DNA of 64,000 bases, taken from contig NZ_ATUT01000011.1 in NCBI RefSeq assembly GCF_000420345.1, positions 1 through 64,000 on the forward strand. Direction: 5' to 3'. Numbering within the stretch: the first letter of the stretch is position 1; each line of letters opens with the position of its first letter. This DNA is from Faecalicoccus pleomorphus DSM 20574 (lineage in GTDB: Bacteria > Bacillota_I > Bacilli_A > Erysipelotrichales > Erysipelotrichaceae). The notes beneath the pieces were generated by a model. That model did not search any database, was not told the DNA's origin, and worked only from the letters and a program-made list of their open reading frames with translations. The translations under genes and the position numbers were made by a program. Shown piece by piece: positions 45,801-55,548 of this stretch.

Positions 45801-46306
45801 TGTAAAGCCTCCTTTATCATTTCTTTGGCCCAACTTTGTGCCTTGTTTAGATCTTCTGTATTGGGCCTGGTCTTTACCTCTTCAAAATTTTTTAAACTGA
45901 CTTGCAGCTTTTTGTCCTCTGGATGTTCCTGTAATAATTTCACATAACGATCCTTAATGGCTTCCGGCATTTTTCCGGGACAAAAGAAATGTCCTAAAAT
46001 GACATTCGAAGCATCAATCTGATTTTTGGCTCTTTGATACAAAGAAGCATAATATTCTGATGATCCTCCAAAACCGCATGTACCAAAATACGCAATCTTT
46101 TTATTCTTTAAAGAAGATAAAAGATTTTGTATCACAGAAGAGCAATTTCCTTTATCTGTCCAGGAACCAATAAAATATAAATCTGCTTCCTGTAATTTCT
46201 GTGGTTTACCGCAATATAAGACCTCATCTTTACAAGTTTCATAAATCGCATCGGCAATTTTTTTGGTATTGCCGGTTATGCTGTCGTAATAAATACATAT
46301 TTTCAC
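45797..46306 (-). CDS. Flavodoxin-family protein (Flavodoxin_3/BilS-like)
   Basis: A 169-residue flavodoxin fold. The FMN phosphate loop is YYDSITGNTKKIADAI, followed by FIGSWTDKG and YFGTCGFGGSSEYY. It resembles the flavodoxins of gut anaerobes that include BilS, the partner of bilirubin reductase, but no bilR is nearby, so that role is not claimed. Its ATG overlaps the TIGR04076 gene stop by 4 bases. Confidence 0.8.
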   Translation of the reverse strand: MKICIYYDSITGNTKKIADAIYETCKDEVLYCGKPQKLQEADLYFIGSWTDKGNCSSVIQNLLSSLKNKKIAYFGTCGFGGSSEYYASLYQRAKNQIDASNVILGHFFCPGKMPEAIKDRYVKLLQEHPEDKKLQVSLKNFEEVKTRPNTEDLNKAQSWAKEMIKEALQ

Positions 46307-46614
46307 GCTTTTTCCTCCATAACTTCTAAAAGAAAAGATACGGGACGAAATCCATCGTTACAGCTGATCAAAGCCGATCTTGAATCCTTCATCCATCCAT
46401 CAAAAAAATCTGTTGCGCCATGTGCTAAGGCAAAAACATAGGGGTATAAGTTTTGCCAGGCGCTTTGGCAAAAGTCTGATGGGCAAAGTGCGTTGGAAAC
46501 GATCCATGTTTGTCCTTCCGAAATAGGGCAGGCATGTTGAATCGGGTTTTCATATTTTTGAATCAAATCGGTATAGATCGTCTGTTTTAAAGCTGTGATA
46601 CGTATCTTTTTCAT
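46303..46614 (-). CDS. TIGR04076 family protein
   Basis: A 103-residue protein of unknown function. The family pattern is seen as HACPISEGQ...LCPSDFCQSAWQNLYPYVFALAHGA and ISCNDGFRPVSF, with conserved Cys that might bind a metal or cluster. Its ATG lies 6 bases after a TG-G-TACAAT box on the minus strand, with no ribosome site, so it may have its own leaderless transcript inside the operon. Overlaps the flavodoxin gene. Confidence 0.8.
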   Translation of the reverse strand: MKKIRITALKQTIYTDLIQKYENPIQHACPISEGQTWIVSNALCPSDFCQSAWQNLYPYVFALAHGATDFFDGWMKDSRSALISCNDGFRPVSFLLEVMEEKA

Positions 46615-46631
46615 AAGGGTATTGTACCACC

Positions 46632-47468
46632 TTATCGATTAAAAAGCTTTCTTCGTTTTGTGGATTGAATAAACAGACGTTTCATTTCTTCGGCATCTTC
46701 CTGATCCAAGACATCCCTAAAGTGTTGGATCGAAGCGATAAACTGGTCTGTTTCATCTAATAAAATTTCTTTGTTTAATAAGAATAATTCGCTCCATAGA
46801 TCTTCATTGATTTCGGCAATACGAGTCAGATCGTGGAAGCTGTCACCGGTATATTCTACAAGATGCGCATTTTCATGCGTGTTCATCAGGCTGACCGCAA
46901 TCACATGGGTCAACTGGGATAAAAAGCCGATCATGCGATCATGTTCTTCAATACTGAGGGTACTGATGTTTTTAACACCTAAAATCACCCCTAGTTGTTT
47001 GGCTAGTTCGATCGCTTCCGGTGTATTTTGGTCAGTTGGTACAACGATGTAGTTGGCCTGATCAAAAATGGTTTCATCGCTAAACTGTATGCCTCTGGAT
47101 TCTCTACCGCACATGGGATGAATGCTGATGAGCTCTAAATCCTCTCTTAAAATGGCTTGTACCGGTTTGATGATATTACTTTTGACACCGCTGATATCCA
47201 TGAGAATTGCTTTATCTTTGCAGGTCTGCTGGTATTGTCTGATCCAAGGCAAAATCTGTGTTGGGTAAAGAGCAATGATGATCAGATCGCATTCTTTTAA
47301 CAGGGTTTTCGGTTCGGTCGTACCTTTTTGAATGATCTGCTTTTGTAAGGCAATATCCAGTGTTTCCTGGGATCGTTCAAAACCATAAACCGTATAGCCT
47401 TTATGGCTTAAACGGCTGGCAAAGCTGGCTCCCATGACACCCAGTCCAATGACTCCGATTGTTTTCAT
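46632..47468 (-). CDS. tyrA: Prephenate dehydrogenase
   Basis: A 278-residue enzyme that turns prephenate into 4-hydroxyphenylpyruvate for tyrosine. The NAD loop is IGVIGLGVMGASFA; HPMCGRESRGIQFSD carries the catalytic His, and QLTHVIAVSLM is the conserved C-terminal helix. There is no ACT domain, so feedback control by tyrosine through that route is absent. It overlaps aroA by 4 bases. Confidence 0.93.
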   Translation of the reverse strand: MKTIGVIGLGVMGASFASRLSHKGYTVYGFERSQETLDIALQKQIIQKGTTEPKTLLKECDLIIIALYPTQILPWIRQYQQTCKDKAILMDISGVKSNIIKPVQAILREDLELISIHPMCGRESRGIQFSDETIFDQANYIVVPTDQNTPEAIELAKQLGVILGVKNISTLSIEEHDRMIGFLSQLTHVIAVSLMNTHENAHLVEYTGDSFHDLTRIAEINEDLWSELFLLNKEILLDETDQFIASIQHFRDVLDQEDAEEMKRLFIQSTKRRKLFNR

Positions 47469-48730
47469 ACAGTTTCCACCTTTCCATGGATTTTAAGAAT
47501 ATCATCGAAAAAAGTCGGATAACTTTTTGTGATGGCTTCAGCACCTTGAATCACAGAAGGATGTTTTGCACAAAGGCCGAAAACACTCATTGCCATCACG
47601 ATACGATGATCATTATGTCCATCAATGATAACGTCTTTGCGATCATAGGCTTCTTTACCATAGATGGTGATCGTATCTTCGGTAGATGAAATATCTACAC
47701 CCCACTTTTTTAATTCCGATTCCATCGCTTCTATGCGGTCGCTTTCTTTGATGCGCAATCGCTTTGCGTGAATAAAGTGCGTGTATCCTTTACAGAAGCT
47801 TGCCAGTACACAAAGAATAGGGCCAAGATCCGGACAATTGGCCAGATCAATGGTCTGTGCCTGTAACAGTTGATGGGTAACGGTAATTTGATCGTTTTTG
47901 ATGGATACCTTGGCACCGGCATTTTGTAATTGCTGTAAGATGGCTTTATCTCCCTGCATGGAGTCAGGATCCATATTCGTAATCGTTAATTCACTTTGTA
48001 GAGAAGCTAACGCCCCAAAGAAAGCCATTTGGGAATAATCGCCTTCCACGTGAACATCTTTTGCCTGATAGTGCTGACTGCCGGGAATGCTATACGTATT
48101 TCCTTTTTGATGAATCGTAATACCGAAATTCTTTAACATTTGCAGGGTCAAATCTACATAACTTTTGGATTCAAACGGTTCTTGAATCGTTATTGTACTT
48201 TCCTTTGGAAGTAAAGGAAGTGTGAATAAAAGTCCGCTGATAAACTGACTGGATACATTGCCTGGAATCGTATAGTGGTTCTCTTTTAATGCACCCTTAA
48301 TTTCAATATGATCCTCTTCCTGTATAAAGGAAAGATTTTGCTGGTCGAATAAAGTTTGGTAGATATCCATAGGACGTTTCATCAGTCGTCCTTGTCCGAT
48401 AAAAGTCACTTTTTGGTTTGTTAAGGAAGCTACTGGAATCAAAAAACGCAATGTGGAGCCAGATTCGTGGCAATCACAGAGGATGTTTTGTACCTGTACT
48501 TGTAAGTTGGTTCCATGAACGATGTAGTTGTCCTCTACTTTTTCGATTTTTGCACCTAATGCCTGCATGCACGAAATGGTAGCTTCAATATCTTTGGAAG
48601 GCATGATACCAGAAAGTGTGCTGCACCCTTTAGCTAATGAGGCGCAAATCAAAGCACGGTGGGCCATGGACTTACTGCTGGGAATGGTAACGGTTCCATA
48701 CACTTTGGACGGATAGATCTTAACTTTCAT
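47465..48730 (-). CDS. aroA: 3-phosphoshikimate 1-carboxyvinyltransferase (EPSP synthase)
   Basis: A 421-residue enzyme of the shikimate pathway. Motifs: IPSSKSMAHRALICA at the start, the ESGSTLRFLIPVA region, and RLRIKESDRIEAM near the C-terminus. In the inhibitor-site region homologous to NAGTAMR the sequence has ESGSTLR, the class II type. Start 48730 follows AAGGAG; the in-frame ATG at 48745 contains that site. It overlaps aroC by 11 bases. Confidence 0.95.
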   Translation of the reverse strand: MKVKIYPSKVYGTVTIPSSKSMAHRALICASLAKGCSTLSGIMPSKDIEATISCMQALGAKIEKVEDNYIVHGTNLQVQVQNILCDCHESGSTLRFLIPVASLTNQKVTFIGQGRLMKRPMDIYQTLFDQQNLSFIQEEDHIEIKGALKENHYTIPGNVSSQFISGLLFTLPLLPKESTITIQEPFESKSYVDLTLQMLKNFGITIHQKGNTYSIPGSQHYQAKDVHVEGDYSQMAFFGALASLQSELTITNMDPDSMQGDKAILQQLQNAGAKVSIKNDQITVTHQLLQAQTIDLANCPDLGPILCVLASFCKGYTHFIHAKRLRIKESDRIEAMESELKKWGVDISSTEDTITIYGKEAYDRKDVIIDGHNDHRIVMAMSVFGLCAKHPSVIQGAEAITKSYPTFFDDILKIHGKVETV

Positions 48731-49835
48731 ACTGTTCTCCTTCAAAGGGTGTCAGGGCCGCTTTTGACATCCAGGCATCTAATAAACCAAAGCTTAACAT
48801 GTTATCAACGACGATACGGGCGCGATGAATGATGCAGGGGTCGTGACGACCGACGATCTGCAGCTTTACATTTTGCTTGGTTGAGTAATCGACGGAATTT
48901 TGTACTTTATAAATGGAAGAAGTCGGTTTGACACAAGTATGAATGAGGATTGGCATTCCGTTGGAGATTCCTCCATTGATTCCGGCATTGTTGTTCGTTG
49001 TTGTACGAATCTGGCCATCGAAATAAAAAGGATCGTTTGCCTGACTTCCTTTTAAATTCGCAAAGCCAAAGCCTAAACCAAAGCTGACGCCTTTGACGGC
49101 GGGAATAGAATATAAAATCTGTGTCAATGTGCTTTCTAATGCTCCAAAGATTGGATCACCGATTCCTGCCGGATAACCGGTGATGGCTGTTTCTAAAATA
49201 CCGCCAATTGAATCGCCTTCTTTTTGTGCCTGTAAAGCAGCCTCTTTCATCGGCTCTTCCATGGCTGCATCCAATACGGCAAACTTCATTTGATTGACCT
49301 GTTGAATTTGTTCATTTAAAACGTTGATGTCTGAACTGAAAGGAATGTCTTTTAAGTTGTATAACTGTTCCATGTGAGAGCCAATCTGTACACCTTTTGC
49401 CATTAAGATTTGTTTACAAATATTTCCCGCAGCTACCATACAAGCGGTCAACCGGCCTGAAAAATGACCACCACCACGATAATCCTGATAACCATTGTAT
49501 CGTTCAAAGGCAGTATAATCCGCATGGCCGGGGCGCAATCGTCCCTTGATCTTTTCATAATCCTTTGAATGTTGGTCTTTATTGGCAATCAACAGAGTTA
49601 AAGGCGTACCCGTTGTATAACCGTTGAAAAAACCAGATACAATCTCCGGATGATCCTCTTCATGGCGTTGCGTAGAAATCAAGCCAACGGCTCTACGTTT
49701 TTCCATGTCATCATATAAAAAGTCTAAGTCGATCTTGAAACCACTGGGAAGTCCATCTAAGGTTACACCAACACAAGGGCCATGACTTTCACCAAAGATC
49801 GTCATTGTGATATTGTTTCCGATACTATTTTTCAT
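48720..49835 (-). CDS. aroC: Chorismate synthase
   Basis: A 371-residue FMN-dependent enzyme making chorismate from EPSP. Signatures: FGESHGPCVGVTLDGLPSG, RPGHADYTAFERYNGYQDYRGGGHFSGR, and GGISNGMPI. Length is normal. AGAGG precedes the ATG. It overlaps aroB by 11 bases, suggesting coupled translation. Confidence 0.96.
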   Translation of the reverse strand: MKNSIGNNITMTIFGESHGPCVGVTLDGLPSGFKIDLDFLYDDMEKRRAVGLISTQRHEEDHPEIVSGFFNGYTTGTPLTLLIANKDQHSKDYEKIKGRLRPGHADYTAFERYNGYQDYRGGGHFSGRLTACMVAAGNICKQILMAKGVQIGSHMEQLYNLKDIPFSSDINVLNEQIQQVNQMKFAVLDAAMEEPMKEAALQAQKEGDSIGGILETAITGYPAGIGDPIFGALESTLTQILYSIPAVKGVSFGLGFGFANLKGSQANDPFYFDGQIRTTTNNNAGINGGISNGMPILIHTCVKPTSSIYKVQNSVDYSTKQNVKLQIVGRHDPCIIHRARIVVDNMLSFGLLDAWMSKAALTPFEGEQYES

Positions 49836-50838
49836 AGGGACCTCTTTCTAATACGTTTCGGATTTGTTCGTATGTCATCTCTTCAATCTCAAAAGTTCCG
49901 GCCTGTCTAACTTTTACAATACTGACCGTTTGCGCACTGCTTTTTTTGTCGTGTTGAATATAGCTCATTAAAGTATCAATGTCATAATCGGGAACTTTAG
50001 GCAGATCGAGTCGTTTATAGATCGATAAAACACGTTCTTTTAATGGCTGATCTTCAATAAAGAACAACATTCCCATTGCTACACACTCTCCATGCAGATA
50101 GGTATCGAGCCCATAGGCACCTTCGATCGCATGACCAATAGTGTGACCAAAATTTAAGATCTTTCGCAAGCCACTTTCTTTTTCATCCTGTTCAACAACT
50201 TGTCTTTTCACATTGATGGAACGTTCGATAATCTGTGGAATATCAAGTGGTTCTTGTTCAAAAAGTTCGACAAGCTTTTCATCTTGAATCAACCCGGTTT
50301 TTAAGGCTTCCACAAGTCCATTATGAATTTGTCTTTGAGACAGCGTAGAGAGAACGTCCGGGTCAATGATTACACCTTTTGGTTGATGAAAAGCACCAAC
50401 GATATTTTTATAAGAAGCTACATCGATGGCTACCTTACCGCCTACACTGGAATCGACTTGTGCCAATAAAGTAGTGGGAATATTATAGAAATCGATGCCA
50501 CGCATATAACTGGAGGCCACAAATCCTGCCAAATCACCGGTCACACCACCACCGATAGCCACAATCGCATCTTTTCTTGTCATATCATAATCAATACATT
50601 GTTTTAATAGATTTTCATATTGTAAAAAACACTTGGATGCTTCTCCCTGAGGAAAACGAATCACAAAGCTGTTTGGACACTGGTCTTTGATCTTTTGTAT
50701 CCATTGTTTTGGAATCGCATCATCGGCAATCAAAGCCAGTTTTCGATTAACATCGAGTATTGTATCTATATGAGAAAGAGCATCACTTTCAATTAAGATC
50801 GGATAAGAGCGATCTTTAAGATTCACTGTCATTTTCAT
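49825..50838 (-). CDS. aroB: 3-dehydroquinate synthase
   Basis: A 337-residue NAD- and Zn-dependent enzyme for the second shikimate step. Motifs: AIGGGVTGDLAGFVASSYMRGI, PTTLLAQVDSSVGGKVAID, the Zn-binding Glu/His sites (GLVEALKTGLI, NFGHTIGHAIE, LHGECVAMGM). ATG 50838 follows AGAGGTGAAAC; the longer frame to 50880 has no site. First gene of the operon aroB-aroC-aroA-tyrA. aroF, aroD, aroE and aroK are not in the window. Confidence 0.95.
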   Translation of the reverse strand: MKMTVNLKDRSYPILIESDALSHIDTILDVNRKLALIADDAIPKQWIQKIKDQCPNSFVIRFPQGEASKCFLQYENLLKQCIDYDMTRKDAIVAIGGGVTGDLAGFVASSYMRGIDFYNIPTTLLAQVDSSVGGKVAIDVASYKNIVGAFHQPKGVIIDPDVLSTLSQRQIHNGLVEALKTGLIQDEKLVELFEQEPLDIPQIIERSINVKRQVVEQDEKESGLRKILNFGHTIGHAIEGAYGLDTYLHGECVAMGMLFFIEDQPLKERVLSIYKRLDLPKVPDYDIDTLMSYIQHDKKSSAQTVSIVKVRQAGTFEIEEMTYEQIRNVLERGPYEK

Positions 50839-50913
50839 ATGTTTCACCTCTGCATTATGATACCATGAAAATGGATTCATGATGTAAAGAATGAAAGATT
50901 TTCAAAACAAATG

Positions 50914-50938
50914 AAAAAAAGGACTGCTTGAGTCCTTA
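50914..50938 (-). terminator. Terminator of the MtlR-like regulator gene
   Basis: On the minus strand AGGACT pairs with AGTCCT around CAAGC, followed by seven T. It starts at the stop codon. Confidence 0.8.
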
Positions 50939-52855
50939 AAAGTTATCTAATGAAATGTGGTCTTTTAAGATTTGTAAAAAATCATTTAGATTTTCAGTTT
51001 TCAATAATAAACTCTGAAGTTGTGGATTGTGCATCATTTCTACAAAGGTATCGTAGAGCTTTTCAATATCTTTTTTAGATTCATCGGATAACCCTAACAT
51101 TAAAATAATTTGTGCTGTATCTTTACCAGACCAATGAATAGGTTCATCCAATATTCCTATAGCTATCTTACTTTTAAGCGAACACATTTCCAAAGGATGG
51201 GGAATCGCAATGACTCCATCCATTACTGTAGAAATCTTGTTCTCTCTTTCAAATACACTTTTTTCAAAACGTTCACCTACATATCCGGCATTTCGAAGGA
51301 GTTCACAGAGTATATGAATAATTTCTTTTTTATTGTGGACACGTGTGTGAACAAATAACTTAGGATCAAAAAAGTTTTGAATTTGATCTACAGGATGCAT
51401 ATTGCTCATAGTAAGAGCGCGAGTGATATTCTCAATATCTTTTCTTAATAAGGGCATTTCAACAGTTACGCATGGAATCTTTGTATTAGATAAGGGAACC
51501 GTAGAGATTATGCAGTCCACTGATTCTAAATCCATATCTTCCAATTCATTGGAAGGTGCCACCTTGATGATATCAATATTATTTGAAAATAATTTGCTGA
51601 TTTTGGCGGATAAAAAGCTCCCAGTTGCATAGCCATTATCATAGAGAATAATTACTTTTTTATGTTTTGAATTCCTTAAATCAAAATATCGTTCAATAGC
51701 TGCACCGATATGAAGGGAAATATACCCGATTTCATCATCGCTGAGATCAAAAGGTTCATTCTTAAAAACTTGTTTAATTACCGTTTCAGTAACTTCATAA
51801 GAAAGAATATAGTTATTTTTGATCGTATTCAATAAAGGATTCTTCTTATGTAAATCTAAATAATGTGTATTGAGTATGGACTGAAGATGATGGTTTAAAT
51901 CTCTTTCCAAAATATAGTCAGATCTTAAATCAAAATGATAAAGCTCATAGATCATGTTGATGATACTAGAAACAATTTGATGTACATAATCAATATTCGC
52001 ATGGTTGTTTAAAAGCTCATTGGTATTGGATATATAATGCGAATAAATGTAGTTTTTTTCGCTTTCGCTAAAACGAGTATGAAATGTGGACTCTATACAT
52101 TCAATCAATGGTGAAAGAAGATTTTGAGTCTGACTATCTACAGAAAAGTCATGGCTCTCCATATTTTGATCTGCCTGAATTCTTGATACGGATAAGGCAA
52201 TATGAAGAATCAGGTTTCTAAGATTGTAGTCGGAAAAGTGCATGCCATTTTTCTTGTTGAAGTCTGTGACCAGCTCTTGGATCTGCTCAAATTCTAAATC
52301 TTTTAGAAGTGCCTGTTGCTCATTTGAAAACTTGGATACATAAGCATTGTAATTGGATGTGATCAAATCTATGATGCAATTTCGCTTATTCATTTCAGAG
52401 CCTTCAATTTTGTAGCCTACATTGGGTTTATTTTTGAGGGTTAAATCATATTTTTGAAGAATCAAACGTACAGTCTTTAGATAGCTAATAATCGTATTGA
52501 TGCTTACAAATACTTCATTGGCAAGATCGTCTTGTGTTTTGAAATCATCTGAATAAAGCATATAGATGATAATGTGATTAATTCTTTTATCTACGGAATC
52601 TAAACTTCCATCTGGCGTTGTATCATTCTGCAATAGGATCAATGAATCTTCGGGAATTTCCAAAATATAACCATTCCCTCTTTTCATCAAAATCTTAGCA
52701 TTCCATGGTGCCAGTTCTTCGTTGAGGATGCGGATGTCATTGCGTAAAGTTCTCTTGGAAATCTGAAATTTTCTAGCTAGTTCTTCAGGGGAAATGGGTC
52801 CTTTTTGAGAAGCGAGGAAAGTAAAAATTTCTTGTAAGCGATTATAAGAAAACAC
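50936..52855 (-). CDS. PRD-containing PTS-regulated transcriptional activator (MtlR/BglG type)
   Basis: A 639-residue activator. Order: winged HTH_11 (~1-60, ISKRTLRNDIRIL), Mga-type HTH (~100-150, NEVFVSINTIISYLK), two PRD modules (~180-390) with regulatory His, an EIIB-like domain (~400-480, VIILYDNGYATGSF, lacking the usual Cys) and a C-terminal EIIA domain of the mannitol/fructose type (~500-639) with the phosphorylated His in AIPHPLE. Such proteins respond to their PTS through phosphorylation. GTG 52855 is 7 bases after AGGAGG; GTG 52861 abuts it. It diverges from the PTS operon it probably controls. Confidence 0.9.
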   Translation of the reverse strand: MFSYNRLQEIFTFLASQKGPISPEELARKFQISKRTLRNDIRILNEELAPWNAKILMKRGNGYILEIPEDSLILLQNDTTPDGSLDSVDKRINHIIIYMLYSDDFKTQDDLANEVFVSINTIISYLKTVRLILQKYDLTLKNKPNVGYKIEGSEMNKRNCIIDLITSNYNAYVSKFSNEQQALLKDLEFEQIQELVTDFNKKNGMHFSDYNLRNLILHIALSVSRIQADQNMESHDFSVDSQTQNLLSPLIECIESTFHTRFSESEKNYIYSHYISNTNELLNNHANIDYVHQIVSSIINMIYELYHFDLRSDYILERDLNHHLQSILNTHYLDLHKKNPLLNTIKNNYILSYEVTETVIKQVFKNEPFDLSDDEIGYISLHIGAAIERYFDLRNSKHKKVIILYDNGYATGSFLSAKISKLFSNNIDIIKVAPSNELEDMDLESVDCIISTVPLSNTKIPCVTVEMPLLRKDIENITRALTMSNMHPVDQIQNFFDPKLFVHTRVHNKKEIIHILCELLRNAGYVGERFEKSVFERENKISTVMDGVIAIPHPLEMCSLKSKIAIGILDEPIHWSGKDTAQIILMLGLSDESKKDIEKLYDTFVEMMHNPQLQSLLLKTENLNDFLQILKDHISLDNF

Positions 52856-52919
52856 AGACACACCTCCTAATCATCCATATTTATTATAACTTTTGTGAAA
52901 AAAGATAGCATTATAAGTC

Positions 52920-52987
52920 ATTGCCAACTCAAGTGGCAATTTTAAAATAGAATATATTATAAATTATTGCCATTTCAAACGGTAAAT
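52920..52987. promoter_or_regulatory. Two related inverted repeats between the regulator and the PTS operon
   Basis: Site A (52920-52940) is ATTGCCA-N7-TGGCAAT, perfect 7-bp arms. Site B (52966-52987) is ATTGCCA-N8-GGTAAAT, imperfect, with the same TCAA centre. Their left arms lie 46 bases apart. Site A overlaps a minus-strand TTGCCA-18-TATAAT promoter of the regulator. They are likely operators of the MtlR-like protein. Confidence 0.65.
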
Positions 52988-53091
52988 GCTTGTCTTTTAT
53001 TTAAACATTAAACAGAATAGAATGAAATCAGAAAATGAAAGGCCTTTCAATCTAACGCAAGATGCATATTTTGCAAAGAGGAGGAATTACG

Positions 53092-54093
53092 TTGAGTACA
53101 ATTAAAGTAGGAGTTATCGGAGTAGGACAGATGGGAACCTACCATGCGCAGATTTATCAGAAGTTGCCACAGGTAGAACTGGTTGCGCTTTGTGAATTTA
53201 ATGATACAAGAAGAGAGCAGTTGAAAACTGAATTCCCAGGTGTTGCTTTATATAAGGATTATAAAGATCTTTTAGCAGACAATAGTATTGAAGCTGTAAG
53301 TATTGTGTTACCAGACAATTTACATAGAGAAGCTGTGGAGCTAGCGGTAAAAGCAAATAAGCATATTCTTTTGGAAAAACCATTAGCGAAAGAATTAGAA
53401 GATGGAAAAGCTTTATATGAAATCACAAAAGACTATGACAAAGTGTTTTCAACAGGTTTCTTGTTGCGATTTGATCCACGTTTTGCGATGATCAAGGAAC
53501 GTTTGGATAGCGGCGAATTAGGCGATATCATCCACTGTTATGTGCGTAGAAACTCACCAATCATTGGTCCAAGACGTTATATCGGAGCTAGTGATTTGAG
53601 CATGCATGTAATGATTCATGATATTGATTATCTGAACTGGTGGATTGGATGCCAGCCAGTAAAAGTGTTTGCTAAGAACCGTAGTGTATTGTTGAAAGAA
53701 AATGGTATGAATGATGTTATTTATGCCATTGTAACCTATGAAAATGGTACGGTTGCATGCATGGAAGCTTGTTGGACATTGCCAGAAAATTCCCCAACAA
53801 TCATTGATGATAAAGTTGAATTAGTGGGAACAAAGGGTGTTGCTTACGTTGATTCTTGTGATTATGGTGTACGTTTTGTATCCGAAAAAGGAATTGAATA
53901 TCCGGATAGCCGTCACTGGTATTATGTCAATGGCGAAGTTTGTGGAGATTTAGCTGAAGAAGTTATGGCTTTTGTTAATAATGTGGCTTCTAACACAAAA
54001 TCAATTATTACACCTAAACAGTCTTATGATGCATTGCGTGTAGTTGATGCAATTGAAAGATCAATCAAAGAAGGTAAAGAAGTTGAATTATAA
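53092..54093 (+). CDS. Gfo/Idh/MocA-family NAD(P)-dependent oxidoreductase
   Basis: A 333-residue dehydrogenase. Rossmann loop VGVIGVGQMGTYHAQIY; the family EKPLA motif (LLEKPLAKELEDG) holds the catalytic Lys; HDIDYLNWWIG follows the conserved His region. The substrate is a sugar or cyclitol derivative, unknown here. The start is TTG 53092, 6-8 bases after AGGAGGA; the frame to 53062 precedes the ribosome site. It is the first gene of the PTS operon, so it probably oxidises the imported, phosphorylated substrate or a product of it. Confidence 0.9.
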   Translation: MSTIKVGVIGVGQMGTYHAQIYQKLPQVELVALCEFNDTRREQLKTEFPGVALYKDYKDLLADNSIEAVSIVLPDNLHREAVELAVKANKHILLEKPLAKELEDGKALYEITKDYDKVFSTGFLLRFDPRFAMIKERLDSGELGDIIHCYVRRNSPIIGPRRYIGASDLSMHVMIHDIDYLNWWIGCQPVKVFAKNRSVLLKENGMNDVIYAIVTYENGTVACMEACWTLPENSPTIIDDKVELVGTKGVAYVDSCDYGVRFVSEKGIEYPDSRHWYYVNGEVCGDLAEEVMAFVNNVASNTKSIITPKQSYDALRVVDAIERSIKEGKEVEL

Positions 54094-54113
54094 TTAACAA
54101 GAAGGGAGAGTAT

Positions 54114-55544
54114 ATGTCAAACGATGTCTCGTTGCGTGTGAAAGCGCAGCGTCTAGGTGGTAAGTTAAGTGCCATGGTACTTCCTAACCTGGGTGCCTTT
54201 ATGGGATGGGGTATCTTAACTGCTTTAGGAATTTGGCTTGCGAATGATACATTAAGTGGTTTTGTAACTCCTGTATTGACTTATCTTCTTCCGGTACTGA
54301 TCGGTGTCGCCGGAGGGAAGATGGTCTATGGTGAAAAAGGAGCTGTTATAGGAGCCTTTACTACTATGGGAGTTGTCATTGGTGCGAATATTACGATGTT
54401 GTTAGGAGCGATGATCATTTCTCCAATTGCAGCATGGATATTGAAGAAAGTGGATGGTGTGATTGAACCGCACATTCCTGTTGGATTTGAGTTGTTGATT
54501 GGGAACTTGACAGTTGCAATTCTGGGTGCCATTATTGCGGTATTTGGTTGTGTCGTATTAGCACCAGCCATTACATCACTTTCCGGTTTCTTTGCAGCTG
54601 GTGTGTCGGCTTTGGAAAACAACAATCTGTTGCCTTTGACAGCTATCTTTATTGAACCAGCTAAAGTGTTATTTTTAAATAATGCGATTGGTCAGGGAAT
54701 TTTGACACCATTAGGAACTACTCAGTTGGATGAATTGGGTAAATCTGTATTGTTCTTATTGGAATCCAATCCGGGACCAGGTTTGGGAATTCTGTTAGCC
54801 TACTGTCTGTTTGGAAAAGGAAATTCCAAAGCAAATGCATATGGAGCCACGGTGATTCATTTCTTTGGTGGTATTCATGAGATTTATTTCCCATTTATTT
54901 TAATGAAACCGGTATTGGTTATTGCGGCTATTGCCGGAGGTATCGTAGGAACATTCCTGTTTACGTTATTTGGAGTAGGATTAGTAGGGGTTAGTTCACC
55001 AGGAAGTATCATCACAATCATGATGATGTCTGCAGCCGGCGATCAGTTAAAAATCTTATTAGCTGTTCTTGCCTCGGCTGCTGCCAGTGGTATTGTAGCT
55101 TCTATTATTTTAAAAGGCTCTAAAGATGTAGATGAAGCGGAAGTTAACAAGAGCTTAAAAGAAGCAGCTAAGACAATGGAATCTTTGAAAGGTAAGAAAT
55201 CTAGAATCTCTTCTGTTTTTGAAGATAAGGAACAAGAGGTTGATTATAGTGCTATTAAAAAGGTTCTTTATGTATGTGATGCCGGATTGGGGTCTTCAGC
55301 TATGGGAGCCAGCGTTATTGCGAAAAAGTTGAAGAAAGCTGGTATAACTGATATTGGTGTCGAACATGCTCGTGTCATGGATCTTCCTAGAGAGGATGCA
55401 GATATTATCGTAACGCATGTTTCATTAAAAGATGTAGCTCACGAAAAACAGCCGGATATCAAAATTATTTCTATTGAAGACTATCTGAATGCACCGGAAT
55501 ATGACGAATTGGTGAATAATATCGTTTCATCAAGAAATAAATAA
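54114..55544 (+). CDS. PTS mannitol-type EIICB component
   Basis: A 476-residue membrane permease of the mannitol family. The EIIC domain (~1-340) has GxFMGWGILTALG near the start and the substrate motif FFGGIHEIYFPFILMKP. The EIIB domain (~380-476) has the phosphorylated Cys in VCDAGLGSSAMGAS. EIIA is a separate gene, 56285. A Gfo/Idh/MocA protein in place of mannitol-1-phosphate dehydrogenase makes the substrate uncertain. GAAGGGAGAG precedes the ATG. Confidence 0.92.
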   Translation: MSNDVSLRVKAQRLGGKLSAMVLPNLGAFMGWGILTALGIWLANDTLSGFVTPVLTYLLPVLIGVAGGKMVYGEKGAVIGAFTTMGVVIGANITMLLGAMIISPIAAWILKKVDGVIEPHIPVGFELLIGNLTVAILGAIIAVFGCVVLAPAITSLSGFFAAGVSALENNNLLPLTAIFIEPAKVLFLNNAIGQGILTPLGTTQLDELGKSVLFLLESNPGPGLGILLAYCLFGKGNSKANAYGATVIHFFGGIHEIYFPFILMKPVLVIAAIAGGIVGTFLFTLFGVGLVGVSSPGSIITIMMMSAAGDQLKILLAVLASAAASGIVASIILKGSKDVDEAEVNKSLKEAAKTMESLKGKKSRISSVFEDKEQEVDYSAIKKVLYVCDAGLGSSAMGASVIAKKLKKAGITDIGVEHARVMDLPREDADIIVTHVSLKDVAHEKQPDIKIISIEDYLNAPEYDELVNNIVSSRNK

Positions 55545-55548
55545 ACAA

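Noticed and set aside
45797-46306. BilS of the bilirubin-reductase system
   Set aside because: The fold class fits, but no bilR-like enzyme is nearby, so only a family resemblance is stated.
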